Assembly (NCBI GenBank): GCA_964017155.1
Contig: OZ024857.1
Location: forward strand, 8,048,190-8,112,189
Direction of reading: 5' to 3'
Origin: Oasisia sp. SBJ-2009
Lineage: Eukaryota > Annelida > Polychaeta > Sabellida > Siboglinidae
DNA: 64,000 bases
The notes under the pieces: generated by a model
Databases searched by the model: none
Seen by the model: the letters and a program-made list of their open reading frames with translations, nothing else
What the model was told of the DNA's origin: nothing
In this document: positions 32,501 through 41,668 of the stretch, one piece after another
How the letters are laid out: every line of letters begins with the position of its first letter
How positions within the stretch are numbered: position 1 is the first letter of the stretch
Made by a program: the position numbers and the translations under genes

Positions 32501-34220
32501 ATCTGTGTCATCGCGTCGCTCGCCTTCGTCAACAGTATCCTTGTCAACCAGTGGCTCGTGAATAGTGGTCTTGCTTAAAAACGAGGGTTCTGATCATAGG
32601 CTTTGTTTGTTAAATAATATGTTCTTATGACTATGGTAAATACCTTGAATATATACTGCCTGGAAGATTATGTTTAGTTAATTTGTATTACTTTATTAAG
32701 TGCGTAACAACGTTCACCATTGAATTTCTATCGCGCAACACGTTGTAAACTGAACATCTAATTTGAAAACACGTTGATTTCACCTTTTTGGTGTTCATAT
32801 TTCCCATACTCTAGACTGCAGACTTCAAGTTACAGAATACTAGACCTCTATATATGCTGGCTAAGCATATGCACTCCCTTATTTTACTCAGCGCATACAG
32901 AAACCGTTAGGGCGTTCAACTGAATATCTACCAAGGAGAAACACATCGAGCGCTTTGAACAGTCCTAAGATGTGCGCGGACTAAGCATTCAACTTTTTAT
33001 TCTTGGTTGATCTTCCAAAAAAAATTCGATTAGACCTATGTAGAAAAAGTCCACCCTAAATATATGTAATTCTTCGTTGTCGTGTAAGTTGCCTTATACG
33101 TCAACTATCCAAATGTTTTACAACTTTAAACGTCGGTAAAAGGACACCATATTTTAGTATCTCAGCATGGTCGGTCGAATGACCAGAGAGGTAAGTAGGT
33201 ACGTCGATGTATCAGCTTTTCTTATTGTAGATCTAAAAAGCATCACTGTTTGAGAGCACGTAGTAGTATTTGTAACACTTCTGTAGCTCCTGAATTCTTG
33301 AAAATTCAAGCTCAGATATGCAACAAACAAAATAATTTGTCGTAATCATAAACGAGGACAGGTACAAGTTGTCACTGGAGCATAGAACTCTTACAGCATA
33401 ATATTTCTACTGCGTGATCAAGATGTCAACATGCCTAGGTAACATCATGTTTTAAAACGTGTTTCTAGCCAACTATATGTCGATTAACTTTCTAAAGCGT
33501 TGCATATCCTTGATCAGAGTTTTACAGCATACGTTTTCAGTGCCATTGCACTGCACTACTACCATGGCCATAACAAAAGGAAGTGGTTTCCAAGTGATGG
33601 GGTACGTGTTTATACTCACGCATCAATCAAACAAATATAAGATCGTACGTTTATTTATCACCTGTCGAAAGGGTGTACTACTACAGAAAAAAGCCCTTTA
33701 GCAAAATGTTACCAGGATTTAGTAAATGGAGCTTAGCAATCTACCAGAGCTACGCGACTCTCATGTTTCGCTAAACATAAAATTTTACCAATTTCACGGA
33801 GCCCGTAGCAGTAATCATCGCAGGCTGGTATGGTTGGGAGGGACAGCATTTTGACTGACTACACGCACCAAATATCATATACATGCCCTTTTGTAATTTT
33901 CGACTCAAATACAAATACACAATTTTTGGGTATTCAAAAACAAATACGTATTTGAAACCAACCCTGCAACTGATAAAACAATTCTTTAAAGTATATTAGT
34001 AAAACTATACATGAAATGATGTTCGCAGGGCTTCACTCCACACGTCATCAGCACGGCGTCCGAGTGGACGATGTGCGTCAGCGAGCTGATGTACTTCCTG
34101 ACGTTCGTCAGAGAGTTCCGGCACATCTCCATGTCCCGCCCAGACATCACCATTGACCCCGACCCCGCGTGGTACTCCTCCGACAGTCTCCTGTCCGAGC
34201 CGAACGACGTCATCACTTAG
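29456..34220 (+). CDS. DRAM: DRAM-family (DRAM1/DRAM2-like) autophagy modulator, complete
   Basis: Seven coding exons give 257 residues: 29456-29526, 30317-30370, 30861-30928, 31332-31468, 32357-32534, 33528-33601, 34029-34220 (TAG). The ATG exon begins at a 3' splice site (29429), so a 5' UTR exon lies upstream. The Frag1/DRAM/Sfk1 family signature is clear: PYISDTGT near residue 40, PPESCIFGQLLNIAA, a VGNFQ motif at the end of exon 4, and a late STASEW motif before the last membrane segment. About six hydrophobic segments can be seen (roughly residues 10-30, 53-70, 94-110, 117-137, 155-175, 203-222). Human DRAM1 and DRAM2 are 238 and 266 residues, so the length fits. Family knowledge: lysosomal multi-pass membrane proteins that promote autophagy. 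The tail (SLLSEPNDVIT) is acidic and polar. At exon 6 the acceptor at 33527 keeps the frame; the nearby AG at 33540 does not. Both ends of intron 4 carry duplicated splice sites. TMEM150 is a more distant alternative. Confidence 0.92.
31408..31552 (+). repeat. Tandem duplication of the DRAM exon 4 end with its splice donor
   Basis: The last 60 bases of exon 4 (CTCGTCATGGGACTCATGTC, GGCATCAGCATGGTAGGCAA, CTTCCAG-GTGAGT) are followed, 84 bp later, by a diverged copy (CTCATCATGGGATTCAGGCC, GCCATCAGTGTGGTAGTCAA, ATTCCAG-GTTAAT). The second copy keeps a GT after CAG but has lost the consensus at +4 and +5. Confidence 0.85.
31895..32356 (+). repeat. Decoy acceptors: tandem copies of the DRAM exon 5 acceptor, split by an insertion
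   Basis: Three units ending in TTCTTGCAG-AAGACA (31930), TTCTTGTAG-GAGACA (31978) and TTCTTGTAG-GAGACA (32022) precede the true site TTTTTGCAG-GAGACG (32356). Each has TTTCGTTCTCATGT-like sequence before it. The unit is 44-48 bp. A dispersed repeat at about 32065-32300 splits the array from the real acceptor. Confidence 0.88.
32065..32300 (+). mobile_element. Dispersed repeat, copy 1 (in DRAM intron 4)
   Basis: It parallels 34586-34815: TTATGTTCTCCGC, TTGTTTTATATGATGTACC, GTGCCAAA, AGTGGTGCAAAAA and CATTTTACGTGTTTG-like words occur in the same order. Neither copy has a coding frame. The type is unknown. Confidence 0.6.
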
Positions 34221-34585
34221 CAACAAACAAACAAACGGGCGGCAGAATTGCAGCGTTGTGTATTTTGTTCTCTTGCTTATGCTATCCTATAAATAAGGAA
34301 TTCGTTTCACGCCAGTTGCATACACGTGTATGATTCTGGTTCGCTACAGGTGATTTCGCCATCAGAACGTGTAAATCAGGTTGGTGTTACTCCGGAACAA
34401 CTATGTTTAATTTGGTCGTGCGTTTATCCGAAAATTACTACTAAAAGTGTCAGTTCTATGCGTTCACAGCGTCTTGTCAAAATGTCACAGGTTAATTTGG
34501 ATAGCAATTAACAACACTTTAAACGTGAATTATATGACGTAGTGTGTTCTCATTGCATCATTCACATTTGTAGCGTTCAATATGA

Positions 34586-34815
34586 TATTATGTTCTCCGC
34601 GCTAGTGAACACACCAGCTTGTTTTATATGGTGTACTTTTCGCATGAAATGACGTGACTACTACCATTAGTGCCAAACTCTGCATTTATAACGCCAAACG
34701 AACATAGCTTTCTGGCTACATCTGGAAAAAGTGGTGCAAAAATGGTTTCGTCAATCACGTCGTAGCTATACATGCATTTTACGTGTTTGCATTTATTGTT
34801 AAATAAATTGTTGTT
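34586..34815 (+). mobile_element. Dispersed repeat, copy 2 (downstream of DRAM)
   Basis: Direct-orientation partner of 32065-32300, roughly three quarters identical by eye (TTGTTTTATATGGTGTAC, TAGTGCCAAAC, AGTGGTGCAAAAATGG, GCATTTTACGTGTTTG). It lies about 370 bases after the DRAM stop. Confidence 0.6.
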
Positions 34816-35501
34816 ACTTGCATACTTTATCATTACCATTGTAATGTCAGCGTCAAAATATTATTTGTGTACTGTTTAATGTTGCAATCCATATCAAAAT
34901 TATAGCCGACTAGGCCGTGTTCATGCTGGTACATGATTACTCCTTTGTATATAAGTGGTGGTTGTTGTTTAGATTAGGTTCCTTTACTCGAGATCGCGTT
35001 GAGTTTTACAGCTGCGTTACTGTCGGCTGTAAACACATTTGTGTCACTGCTGTATGTGACATTTGTCAGTTGAGTTAATGCAGAGTTAACAAGTCTTGTT
35101 TCTCCATTGTTCGAGCGTTCATTGTGCAGGTAGAATCACGTTGTGGATCAACGCAATTAAGAGTCGCGTTGCTTCGCTTGTACATGGCACGTGGCTAGAA
35201 CTGTAAAATTTTCGTCAACATAAAATAAAGGTTTATCGTACATCAAGGCGAGTGTTATCATTAAACGAGGCTGTAGTACATTTAGAGTACGCGTGTCCGC
35301 GGACTTTGACAGTTTGGCGAATGTGTCAACATTACTAATAAAACAAAACGTTTTAGGTAAATGACAAAGCAAATATTTGTTCACGTAACTAGGTACAAAA
35401 TGCACGGGCAACATGCGTTGCGTATGCCGACGAGACACGAATTCACCGTATGAAGATTGTTTTAAGTGAAGCGCAAAGAAAACCATTGGAAACGTTGTAG
35501 A
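34816..35501. other. Intergenic DNA, nothing recognised
   Basis: Short open frames on the minus strand (35157-35576) show no family motif and overlap the inverted-repeat boundary of the transposon that follows, so I do not call a gene. Confidence 0.5.
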
Positions 35502-35645
35502 GAAAGGAAGGCGTAATACCAAAGAGTTTAAAATCAATAAGAGGCGGCACTTCCTATCTGTGCCGCAGCGCACCAAGCGGCGAGGAGGCTGGTTGCTTGG
35601 TCGCTTCGAAAATTGGATAAGTCTAAATGGTCGTCACCGAGCCAT

Positions 35646-35734
35646 GGCCATCATTGTGCCGCGCAAAAATGCGGCAACAATAGGAATAATCGTCGTGATT
35701 TAAGTTTTTTTCGATTTCCCAAAGACCAAGAAAG
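35646..35734 (+). pseudogene. THAP domain exon, N-terminal half, no usable start
   Basis: The frame reads HHCAAQKCGNNRNNRR then DLSFFRFPKDQER, with C-x4-C and the FFRFPKD block of THAP zinc fingers (family pattern C-x2-4-C...C-x2-H). It ends at a donor-like AAG-GTAAAT (35735). No ATG is in this frame upstream; an ATG lies one frame away (35644), which suggests a one-base loss. The second Cys and His of the finger were not found downstream. Confidence 0.75.
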
Positions 35735-35756
35735 GTAAATGGATCGTGTCCTATAT

Positions 35757-35788
35757 AATAATAAAGTTTATTTCAGACAAGACGTCGT

Positions 35789-35847
<59 letters not shown>

Positions 35848-36390
35848 AAATACAATTAAAAAAATATGAAAAGTACAATACATATAATACAATTAAAGCA
35901 ATGATGTGATCAACATAAAAATATAAGTGTAAAGTTAAAATAATTATGTCTAAATATATGAGGAAATTAATTAAATAAGTTGTAAAAATAAATATAAAAA
36001 AATTGATTAAAAAATAAATACAATACTAATGACATGTGTACAATAACGACCTCCAGTATGAGTACATACGGCTCTTAAAATGAATATCGGTATGGAGGTA
36101 TTTATTAAAAAAAGAATATTATCTGACTGATGAAGACGACATAGAAGACTGAATATGGATGAACGAATGCGTTCATTGAAGGATTTAATGTAGTTGGTCG
36201 CAAACATAAAACTTGCACTACATCTTGAGGGTAAGTTGAGTGAAATTCTGAGGCTATTATTGAATGCGACGGTAATGCTTTTGAGGCTATATTTTTGGAA
36301 TTATAAATTATGTACGAAAAGATTGCATTTTCCCAAATGTTCGTGAATCGTGAGCGATAACAGGCCAGGGACAGCGAGTTTGTTGACACT
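35757..36390 (-). mobile_element. Possible minus-strand retroelement 3' end, unrecognised
   Basis: On the minus strand the region ends in GTCTGAAATAAACTTTATTA, a polyadenylation-like tail, after an (AT)n tract (35791-35842). An open frame at 36105-36389 may be its polyprotein end, but I do not recognise the peptide. Confidence 0.35.
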
Positions 36391-36543
36391 CAATGAGTCA
36401 CTGACATTGATATTGATTAAAGTGATTGATTCATGATTCACTGAAATAAGAAAAATATGAACATTATTTGTTCTTTTTTGGTTCCAAAGCAATATAATTG
36501 TACTGGGAAATGTCATAAAATATACAAAGAAATCTTCCTTAAT

Positions 36544-36717
36544 TTTATGCAGTGCTTGATACCAGCTGTTCTTCCAACAATACGTTCCATCGCCAATGAG
36601 TTGCCAGTGTCGATTCAGTCGCTGGCCACTTGTCAACCATCGGAAGGTGAACAACTGTCCTTGAAGGAGATGAGCATCCTCACGTACATAGGAAGATACA
36701 TCGTCAAGAAGATTTAA
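36544..36717 (+). pseudogene. THAP-transposase-like C-terminal part, piece 1
   Basis: After an acceptor-like TTTTATGCAG (36552) the frame reads LIPAVLPTIRSIANELPVSI, then LSLKEMSILTYIGRYIVKK. The YIGRYIVKK block resembles the YI-GYIVRK motif near the end of P-element/THAP9-type transposases. The frame is stopped by the tail repeat of the LINE at 36718. Confidence 0.6.
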
Positions 36718-38858
36718 CAAGATTTAACCAGATTTAACAAGATTGCCACCTAGAGAATCAACTCAAGATGGCAGGTGGACAAGGAAGCCCTTTGGCTTAT
36801 CGAGAGTCCAACCTATTTATCTAAATGTACCCCGCCCTTCTTAGGTACATGTCAATTTTATTTTTAAACATATTAACACTACTAGCACCTACACAATCAG
36901 CCGATAATCTGTTCCATTCATTTACTGTTCTTTGTGAAAATGAAAATTTTCTAATATCTAATCTACACTGCTTCTTTGCTAATGTAACTCCATGTCCTCT
37001 AGTCCTTCTCTCTTCCTTAACTGAGAAAAAAATATTTCTGTCAATATTTTCATACCCATTCAATATTTTAAAAACTTCTATCTGATCTCCTCGCAGTCTC
37101 CTGGTTTCTAGTGTTGTTAATCCACATTCTTTTAGACGCATTTCATAACTAATATTCCTGAGTTTTTGTATCATTTTGGTTGCTCTTCTTTGTACTCTTT
37201 CTAGTATATCAATATCCTTCTTGCGATAAGGCCTCCATGCCTGTATGCAATATTCTAAATGAGGCCTAACTATTGTTTTGTACAGTGGTATTATTAGTTC
37301 TTTTTCCTTGTACACTATATTTCGCCTAATTAATCCAAGAATTTGGTTTCCCTTCGCTGCTGCAATTGCACACTGTTCTGATACCTTCATATCAGCACTA
37401 ATAGTTAACCCTAAGTCCTTTTCCTTTATGGTAGTATTTAGTACAGTATCACCCATTGTATATTGTGCATCTTCATTCCCATGTCCTGTGTGGAGGCACT
37501 TACACTTCCCATAATTAAACAGCATTTGCCACTTCTCAGACCATTCGGTCAACTTATTTAGATCATCTTGTAATTGCTGTCTATCTGCATCACTTTTTAT
37601 TTTTCTGAACACTTTTGTATCATCCGCAAACTTCAACACCTTGCTTGTTATATCATCATCCAAATCATTGATATATATTAAGAACAAAATAGGTCCCAAT
37701 ACTGATCCCTGCGGTACTCCACTCAAAACCGATTTCCAGTTTGAAACCTCCCCATCAACTACTACTCTTTGTCTTCTATCAATAAGCCATTTTTCTATCC
37801 AGTTAATCATAGCATTGCCTATGCCATGGGCCTTCAGTTTAAGTAGTAATCTTTGATGTGGCACTTTGTCAAAAGCTTTTTTAAAATCTAAGTATATTAT
37901 ATCTACTGGTGATCCCTCATCTACCCACTTTGTGACATCTTCCAAAAAACATAAGATATTTGTTAAGCATGACCTCGCTTTTAGAAACCCATGTTGAGAT
38001 GGATTAATCAAGTTATTTTTAACAAGAAAATCAACCAAGTGATCTTTAATTAGTCTTTCTAATAGTTTACAAATCACCGATGTTAAACTCACTGGTCTAT
38101 AGTTCTCTGACTTGCTTCTTGATCCTTTTTTAAATAATGGTATGATGTTTGCTTCTTTCCATTCTAACGGAACTACTCCTTCCTCTAATGCCAAATTGAA
38201 CACTGTTGCAAGTGGTATGCTAATTTGTTCTACAATTTCCAGTAGTAATTTGGGAGGAATGCCATCCACTCCAGGTGACTTATTATCCTTCATATCCCTT
38301 ATTTTCTTAGCTACTATTGTTGGTGTTACAATTAGTTGTCCTAAATAGTCTGACTCTCTCCCTTCGAATTTAGTCTCTGGTACTGGTAATGCACTAATAT
38401 CTTCCCTGGTAAATACCGAACTAAAGTATTCATTTAGGTTTTCTGCCATTAAGAATCCCTCTGTTATTATGTTTCCATCACTATCTTCTAGAGGTCCGAC
38501 CTTATCCTGAACTTTCTGTTTACTTCGAACATACGCATAAAAACTCTTGCTGTCATGTTTTATATTAAAAGCTAATTTTTGTTCATAGCTTCTCTTTGAA
38601 TTTCTAATTTCAGCTGTAGCTTGGTTCAGTGCTTCTTTATAAATGGCATAGTCTTCTTCACTTCCATTATGTCTATATGTCTTCCACATCATTTGCTTGT
38701 ATTTGATTTTTCTAATGGCTTCTTTTGATAAGTGTTTCTTTTGTGTCCGTTTCCCCTGTTTTTTCAAGGGGACAAATTTTTCGACAATGCAGTCAATTTC
38801 ACTCTTTAAGATATTCCAACATTCTGTTGCTGTCTTATTCTCCAGTGTGTTATTCAAT
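36718..38858 (-). mobile_element. 5'-truncated CR1/Jockey-type LINE with a long intact RT frame
   Basis: The minus-strand frame (38857-36821, 678 codons, no ATG at its start) has an endonuclease-RT linker, then the RT: NYRPVSLTSVICKLLERLI, HGFLKARSCLTN, DFKKAFDKVPH (motif A), GVPQGSVLGPILFLIYIND (motif B) and KFADDTKVF (motif C), followed by IRPHLEYC-like thumb sequence (IVRPHLEYCIQAWRPYRKKD). The endonuclease is absent. The 3' end is a (TTGTTAAATC)n tail at 36718-36746. An uninterrupted frame of this length suggests a recent insertion. No clear target duplication was seen. Confidence 0.95.
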
Positions 38859-38861
38859 CGC

Positions 38862-39261
38862 TGACAAAGTGTATACTTCGTGCAAGACCAAAATCCGCTC
38901 CGTCATATCTGACAGTGACCCAAATCACGACTTCTTGGCAGCGAAGAACTATGCTGATGCAAAAGTTGGCCTACAAGTTCCGAGCCCCATCCTGGTCGAC
39001 GCGCTAAAGAAAATGGAAGTCTCCTACATCAAGCAAATCGATGATGTCATGCACCGACCACGAGTGAAGGCCACACTCATAGCACCGCTCTTGACGTGTG
39101 TGTACGAGAGCTTATCGTGCAACGTTTCCAAACTGGCCAACGTCATTGTGCATCTGATGGTGAACATCAGACTACACCATTCCATCAGACAAGCCAACAT
39201 CAAACTCAGGGACAAGAAAGACCGAAAGAATAGGAATGTTATCAAATTCAGTCACCTGTAA
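38862..39261 (+). pseudogene. THAP-transposase-like C-terminal part, piece 2
   Basis: Directly after the LINE the + frame resumes with ADKVYTSCKTKIRSVISDSD, HDFLAAKNYADAKVGLQVPS, and runs on to a basic end (KKDRKNRNVIKFSHL, stop at 39261). Together with piece 1 it reads as one protein region split by the LINE. About 133 codons are open with no start of their own. Confidence 0.6.
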
Positions 39262-40921
39262 ATTTATGATAGCTAAATTTGTTTTATGTATCAGACTTTG
39301 ATGATGACCAGTTGGATAATGTTCGGGTAACCGAGAACCTTTCTCTGTTGTAAATCTCGCATACATTGTTTAGATCATCTTCGCTGAGAACAAAGGAAAT
39401 GAGGTTCATAAAATTCTGATTTACTTAGAATATGTCCATTATATTTCCATGTAAATACTGATGTCGCTGACAATTTTCACTGAGAAGAAGCCAGCTTATA
39501 ATATTTTGTCTTTATGGCTGCAAATGTGGGGGGGGGGCAATTTTATTCATTTTAGACTGGACACTATTGCAATGTATGTATTTTTTTACAATGAATGTTT
39601 TTTCCATTCAAATGCTGCTGTGTGGCCTGCTGTTTGCCATTAGTGTGGGCCAGTAAAAAGCATGAATGAAACCCAAATGATACACACGTTGTATCGGCGC
39701 AAACAACGGAATATACATTGAAAATGTACTATGTCGATTGTCGTTGTCAAGAACTAATCGCCCATCCTTCATTGCTCAAAGAACTCGAATAGCGTGCATA
39801 CAGCACAGCGCAAAACTGCCACGTGCGTTTGTTTACGTTTGTCAGCTTCCTCGCCGCTTGGTGCGCTACGGTCGCTGAAGTCACGCAAAAACGACAGAGT
39901 GCCGCCTTTTTGCGTTTTACACTTTTTGGTAATACTTCCTAGCGGACATCTAGCTGCTTGTGTAGCCCTAGTGCCTTTAATGTGTGCTAACTGAAAAAAA
40001 GTTACATTTTAGATGTCCAGATTTCTCCGTGTGATCATTACTTAATGGTGTCAATGTTCTTACGCTGTGTACATTGGGAGGTGCGCCAATGTAAATATTT
40101 CGCAATGATTACGCTGTCCATACATTTATTTTGTATCCGTCTCATTGACATGGAATACGGCGACTTGCCATTTTGTTGCGAAATCTTTACCCAGTTGTTC
40201 TGTCTCTCGATGGAAAATATTCACCGATCTTCATACGGATATTGTAAGCAGTGCTGCCACAAATCGCGGACTGTCGAATAAATCAGACGCAGATAATACT
40301 TGAATAGATTGGGTTGTCCCACGAGATCAGTTTATTTTCCCACTACATCACAGATAATGCCACATGTACAATATGTTGAAACAGCTCAGTGGATGACTTT
40401 AAAATTGCTGCACATAGTATCCGACCATGCTTAATACTGATTATTGTCATCGTCGTTTCGCGTCGGTGACTAACAGGCACTTGCATCACAACAAAACGAC
40501 TTGAGTTCATTGACCACACATTCATTTCGAATCCAAGATACCCGGCTCATTGTCAGTAACATTACGTGATCTAAACAAGTTCCTAGGGTTAAATGAAAAG
40601 GCACGCACTAGTATGATGAAAGAGTATAATACATCCCTGAGCATGTTACCGGTCACGACAGTATACCAAGTGCGCCATAATTTATATGCAAATGAATGCA
40701 AATGTACAAATATTGCGTAGGACGAAACGACACACCAACTTAGACGTCGTACCTCCTAGGAATACAGCACCAGACAGGTGGCCACAGACCCGACGTCCAT
40801 GGCGCGTTGCATTTGATCACGGTCTTCGCCCGACCGGAAGTGCGAACGTCCGATGCGCAACGCACTTATGAAAGCCGCCCGCTCTGCGCACCATGTCGGG
40901 AGAGTACCCTTAAGCTAAGCC
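39262..40921. other. Transposon right part and intergenic DNA before ETFRF1
   Basis: Beyond the right inverted block (to 39945) I see no gene. The ETFRF1 3' UTR must start at 40921 and run leftwards; no convincing polyadenylation signal could be chosen. Confidence 0.5.
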
Positions 40922-41668
40922 TTACTTATTGTAGTAATAGCGGGATTTGAGGGCGCGGTATTTGCGTAACATATAGAGAGCCTCCAGCTCCTTCGAGACA
41001 AACTCTCCCTTCACAATCAACATCTCGATCTCCCTGACATCGGTCACTTGAAGGTTGCGACGGAAACTATGGCGCAGACGCTCCCGGAAGTAGTCGTATC
41101 CCTTCGGGTAGTCCTTCCCGAGATGCAGAAGCTGCAAGATGGACATTACGTTACGAAATATTAATTAAACGGATGTTATAATGGCAAGTGTGTCGTATCC
41201 CATCTTTCTCCTCCTCCAAACAGTGCACCATTTCGTGGGTTACATTTATAACAGGTTTTTCATCTTTTCTGTATCTGAATTTTTACTGGCAAAATATCCC
41301 ATGGACACGACAGTTACGATTTCTTGATTTTGACGATGCGTGCTTCGCATAAAGGTGTAACGCATAGACATGTGTATCGTTTAAAGAATTTGAATTTGAG
41401 TAATTAAACATGGATGAATGTCGAATATCGAACTGGTCATCTCAAAACATGGAACTCGCTTGTATTGACCCACTGTTGTATATGATGCAACAACGACCAC
41501 GTAGAAACAGAATTTTCTACTCTGTAACATTTAAACATAACAGCATCATTACAATGTTGTCGTTCTCCTGAGTGGCCAACACTAATTTATTAAATCTGTT
41601 TTCTTTTTTGTAGTTAGAATACTTACGTTTTTGTACAAGCGAATCACCTGTGACCGTTGGGAATTCAT
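40922..41668 (-). CDS. ETFRF1: Electron transfer flavoprotein regulatory factor 1 (LYR-motif protein), complete
   Basis: Two coding exons on the minus strand, 41668-41627 (14 codons from ATG) and 41131-40922 (69 codons plus stop), join in phase 0 to an 83-residue basic protein. The junction creates the LYR-like motif RLYKNLL, followed by [11 protein letters not shown] and the closing [19 protein letters not shown], which I recognise as ETFRF1/LYRM5 (human about 90 residues). The donor is GTAAGT and the acceptor TTGCAG. Family knowledge: a mitochondrial-matrix LYR protein that binds electron transfer flavoprotein and removes FAD from it. There is one intron of 495 bp, and transcription starts to the right, where CRE-like sites lie about 0.65 kb upstream of the ATG. 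Confidence 0.95.

Larger units (their letters stand above)
35502..39945 (+). mobile_element. Decayed THAP/P-element-like DNA transposon with nested LINE
   Basis: Two imperfect inverted blocks of about 90 bases bound it. Left, 35502-35590: GGAAGGCGTAATACC, AGGCGGCACT, AGCGCACCAAGCGGCGAGGA. Right, 39845-39945, is the reverse complement with the same words. Inside lie a THAP zinc-finger exon (35646-35734) and a transposase C-terminal part in two pieces (36544-36717 and 38862-39261), separated by a minus-strand LINE. The middle of a transposase is missing. The true outer ends and target duplication could not be fixed. Confidence 0.6.

Noticed and set aside
33531..33540. Alternative DRAM exon 6 acceptor ending at 33540
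   Set aside because: Using it shifts the frame and loses the match to exon 7 phase; the AG at 33527 keeps the frame open through the exon.
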